Assembly: GCF_001643375.1 (NCBI RefSeq) | Contig: NZ_LSHB01000011.1 | Span: forward strand, 78,823 to 142,822 | Reading direction: 5' to 3' | DNA from: Chryseobacterium sp. FP211-J200 | GTDB lineage: Bacteria; Bacteroidota; Bacteroidia; Flavobacteriales; Weeksellaceae | DNA length: 64,000 nt | In this document: piece after piece, positions 62,934-64,000 of the stretch | Layout: each line of letters begins with the position of its first letter | How positions within the stretch are numbered: position 1 is the stretch's first letter | The notes under the pieces: generated by a model | What the model saw: the letters and a program-made list of their open reading frames with translations, nothing else | What the model was told of the DNA's origin: nothing | The model's database searches: none | Translations under genes and position numbers: made by a program

Positions 62934-63641
62934 TTAATCCACCATCGGGATCACAATATCTTTCTCCTCATCCGTTCCATCAATGGTGAAGTTGAGTGCG
63001 AAGTACAGGAAGTGAAAATTATCATTCCCTTTCGCAGCAAACTCTCTCTGGAACATATAACCCGAAGTCACAGACAAACTGTGGTTGAACTGATATCCAA
63101 ACCCGGCAAAAGTCCTGTTGCGTTTGAAATTAGGATCCACAGGTCCAAGAAAGATTTCCTCAAAAGCATTCACAAAGAATGTTTCTTCCTGAATTTTATC
63201 TTTGTTAATTGGCAAAGTCGCGCTCAGTCGGTATCGGAAACGGTTGGCCTTGGTATGCTCACCCGTTTGGCTGGCGTAGAAATAGCGCTGCTCTGCCCTA
63301 CCCCTGTGATCCAGCTTCAATCTGCCAAACCTTTGCGTAAACGTATATTGCAACCAGATCCGGAATTCTTCCTGAGAAATTTTCATTTTTTCGTAGGTAC
63401 CATATCGTCCAAGACCTACAAAGATCTGATTGTTTTTAATAAAATTATAACCGATCCCACCTTTCGTCTCATAATAGTCGATCACCGTATAATCCCGTCT
63501 GGCTCTGGTTTGCAGCTCTACGTAAGCCATCCATTTAGGACTTGCTTTATAAGTAAAAGACATCATATTGAACCCAGAAAGATGATCTTGCGCAAAGACA
63601 AAACTTCCTATAAAAACGAATATTAAAACCAGCTTTTTCAC
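62934..63641 (-). CDS. DUF2490 family secreted/outer-membrane protein
   Basis: A 235-residue protein starting at GTG 63641 (VKKLVLIFVFIGSFVFAQ), which gives a standard signal peptide. A longer form from the ATG at 63671 would start upstream of the -7 box at 63646-63653 and is less likely. The mature part has FTYKASPKWMAYVELQTRAR, GLGRYGTYEKMKISQEEFRI and LKLDHRGRAEQRYF, the alternating beta pattern of DUF2490 outer-membrane-like barrels. Function unknown. Confidence 0.82.
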   Translation of the reverse strand: MKKLVLIFVFIGSFVFAQDHLSGFNMMSFTYKASPKWMAYVELQTRARRDYTVIDYYETKGGIGYNFIKNNQIFVGLGRYGTYEKMKISQEEFRIWLQYTFTQRFGRLKLDHRGRAEQRYFYASQTGEHTKANRFRYRLSATLPINKDKIQEETFFVNAFEEIFLGPVDPNFKRNRTFAGFGYQFNHSLSVTSGYMFQREFAAKGNDNFHFLYFALNFTIDGTDEEKDIVIPMVD

Positions 63642-63645
63642 GGCA

Positions 63646-63653
63646 CAAATATA
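63646..63653 (-). promoter_or_regulatory. Putative -7 box TATATTTG (minus strand) for the DUF2490 gene
   Basis: Exact TAnnTTTG match on the minus strand, ending 4 bp before the GTG at 63641, so the transcript would be leaderless. Confidence 0.5.
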
Positions 63654-63755
63654 ATCAAATACCAAATTCAAATGATAATTATTTGGGCGTAACCCTTTGT
63701 TTTTGCTCAGACGTTTCTACATCTCTAAAGAACGTTTCCAGTTCAGCAAAAAACA

Positions 63756-63863
63756 AGCGGGTCGGGCTGTCCGCTATTATCTTTTTGTCTGGAACATTTC
63801 CCATCCAAATTGATATTAATCCAAAGACAAAAAGGATAATCGCTTCCATCCCTTACGCGGCTT
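63756..63863 (-). ncRNA. Structured intergenic element, copy D
   Basis: On the minus strand: GTAAGGGATGGAAGCG, ATTATCCTTTTTGTC, a loop, GACAAAAAGATAATAG, GCGGACAGCCCGACCCGC. The arms CTTTTTGTC (63781-63789) and GACAAAAAG (63826-63834) pair over 9 bp. The block order matches copies A-C. A 56-codon minus-strand frame (63679-63849) runs through it; see findings. Between this and the array at 63914 nothing else is seen. Confidence 0.45.
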
Positions 63864-63913
63864 TGGTTATCAGTAGAAATTTAATCCATAAATTATATTT
63901 TCTTCTAGACATT

Positions 63914-64000
63914 AAGTTGTGTTTTTCTCTAAACAACTCGATTAAACCAAATACAAGTTGTGTCTTTCTCCAAACAACCAGATTAAACTAAATACAAGTT
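63914..64000 (+). repeat. 41-bp tandem repeat array at the window edge (at least two units, continues)
   Basis: AAGTTGTG or its start recurs at 63914, 63955 and 63996, 41 bp apart, with AACAACnnGATTAAAC and AAATACAA in each unit. Each unit holds an AGTTGT...ACAAC(T/C) inverted pair. The units align with those at 30.2 kb through ACCAAATACAA and the AACAnnn block. No spacers, so not a CRISPR array. Confidence 0.75.

Noticed and set aside
63914..64000. Possible CRISPR array (GTTGTG...ACAAC repeats resembling type II-C repeats of flavobacteria)
   Set aside because: The units follow each other without unique spacers (41-bp period is all repeat), unit sequences are degenerate, and no cas gene is near.
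1..64000. tRNA, rRNA, prophage or integrative element
   Set aside because: No cloverleaf, rRNA, integrase, transposase or phage structural gene was recognised by eye; a tRNAscan run would be decisive for tRNAs.

Overview
The window is a low-GC bacterial chromosome segment that reads as Bacteroidota, class Flavobacteriia, most likely the Chryseobacterium/Epilithonimonas group (Weeksellaceae). The grounds are TAnnTTTG -7 promoter boxes instead of TATAAT, a type IX secretion (T9SS) sorting tail with a Y-P-N-P motif on a subtilase and on a PNGase F-like protein, a fused CcsB-CcsA cytochrome maturation protein, an oversized urocanate hydratase, and Bacteroidota-specific families (DUF5686, BatC/BatD, DUF2490). 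No rRNA, tRNA, prophage, integrase or classical IS element was seen. Most of the window is ordinary core genome.

Layout. 0-6.4 kb: a leftward run with a partial acyl-CoA synthetase, an SDR epimerase, small membrane proteins, two alpha/beta hydrolases, pdxJ and an MscS channel. 6.5-15.6 kb: DUF456, a lipoprotein, ung, two lactonase-fold proteins around a DUF5686 outer-membrane protein, rsmA, idi and an NAD(P)-binding protein. 15.6-25.7 kb: galE with a DegT-type aminotransferase, a T9SS subtilase, a GT14 glycosyltransferase, a DUF2975/HTH pair, rarA, DedA, a 2-hydroxyacid dehydrogenase and a thioesterase. 25.8-32.5 kb is the accessory stretch: a DUF559 nuclease-like cassette framed by 20-bp repeats, hutU, an AT-rich two-gene module (nucleotidyltransferase-like DUF6932 plus an unknown 301-aa partner), a 42-bp tandem-repeat array in front of a DUF6261-like gene, and an Rrf2 regulator with an oxidoreductase. 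32.5-43.9 kb: a serine hydrolase, a membrane-bound HTH protein, acyl-CoA dehydrogenase diverging from two tandem acyl-CoA synthetases (fatty-acid activation and oxidation), MarC, and BatD/BatC. 44-53.8 kb: an ABC exporter, a divergent AAA+ protein, a band-7 protein, a PNGase F-like gene split by an in-frame TAG, three tandem secreted paralogs and a lipoprotein phosphatase. 53.9-64 kb: ccsBA, ftsK, an erythromycin-esterase-like protein, a SpoT-like HD hydrolase and DUF2490.

The most noteworthy non-coding signals are: (1) a family of four structured intergenic elements (14.1, 23.7, 40.1 and 63.8 kb), two of which share a 66-bp identical inverted segment and carry 20-bp insertions; (2) two arrays of related 41-42-bp tandem repeats (30.2 kb and the right window edge); (3) the repeat-framed DUF559 cassette. 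Several genes appear to have leaderless or nearly leaderless transcripts, which decided some start codons. All calls come from reading the sequence and recalled family knowledge; no database search was run.
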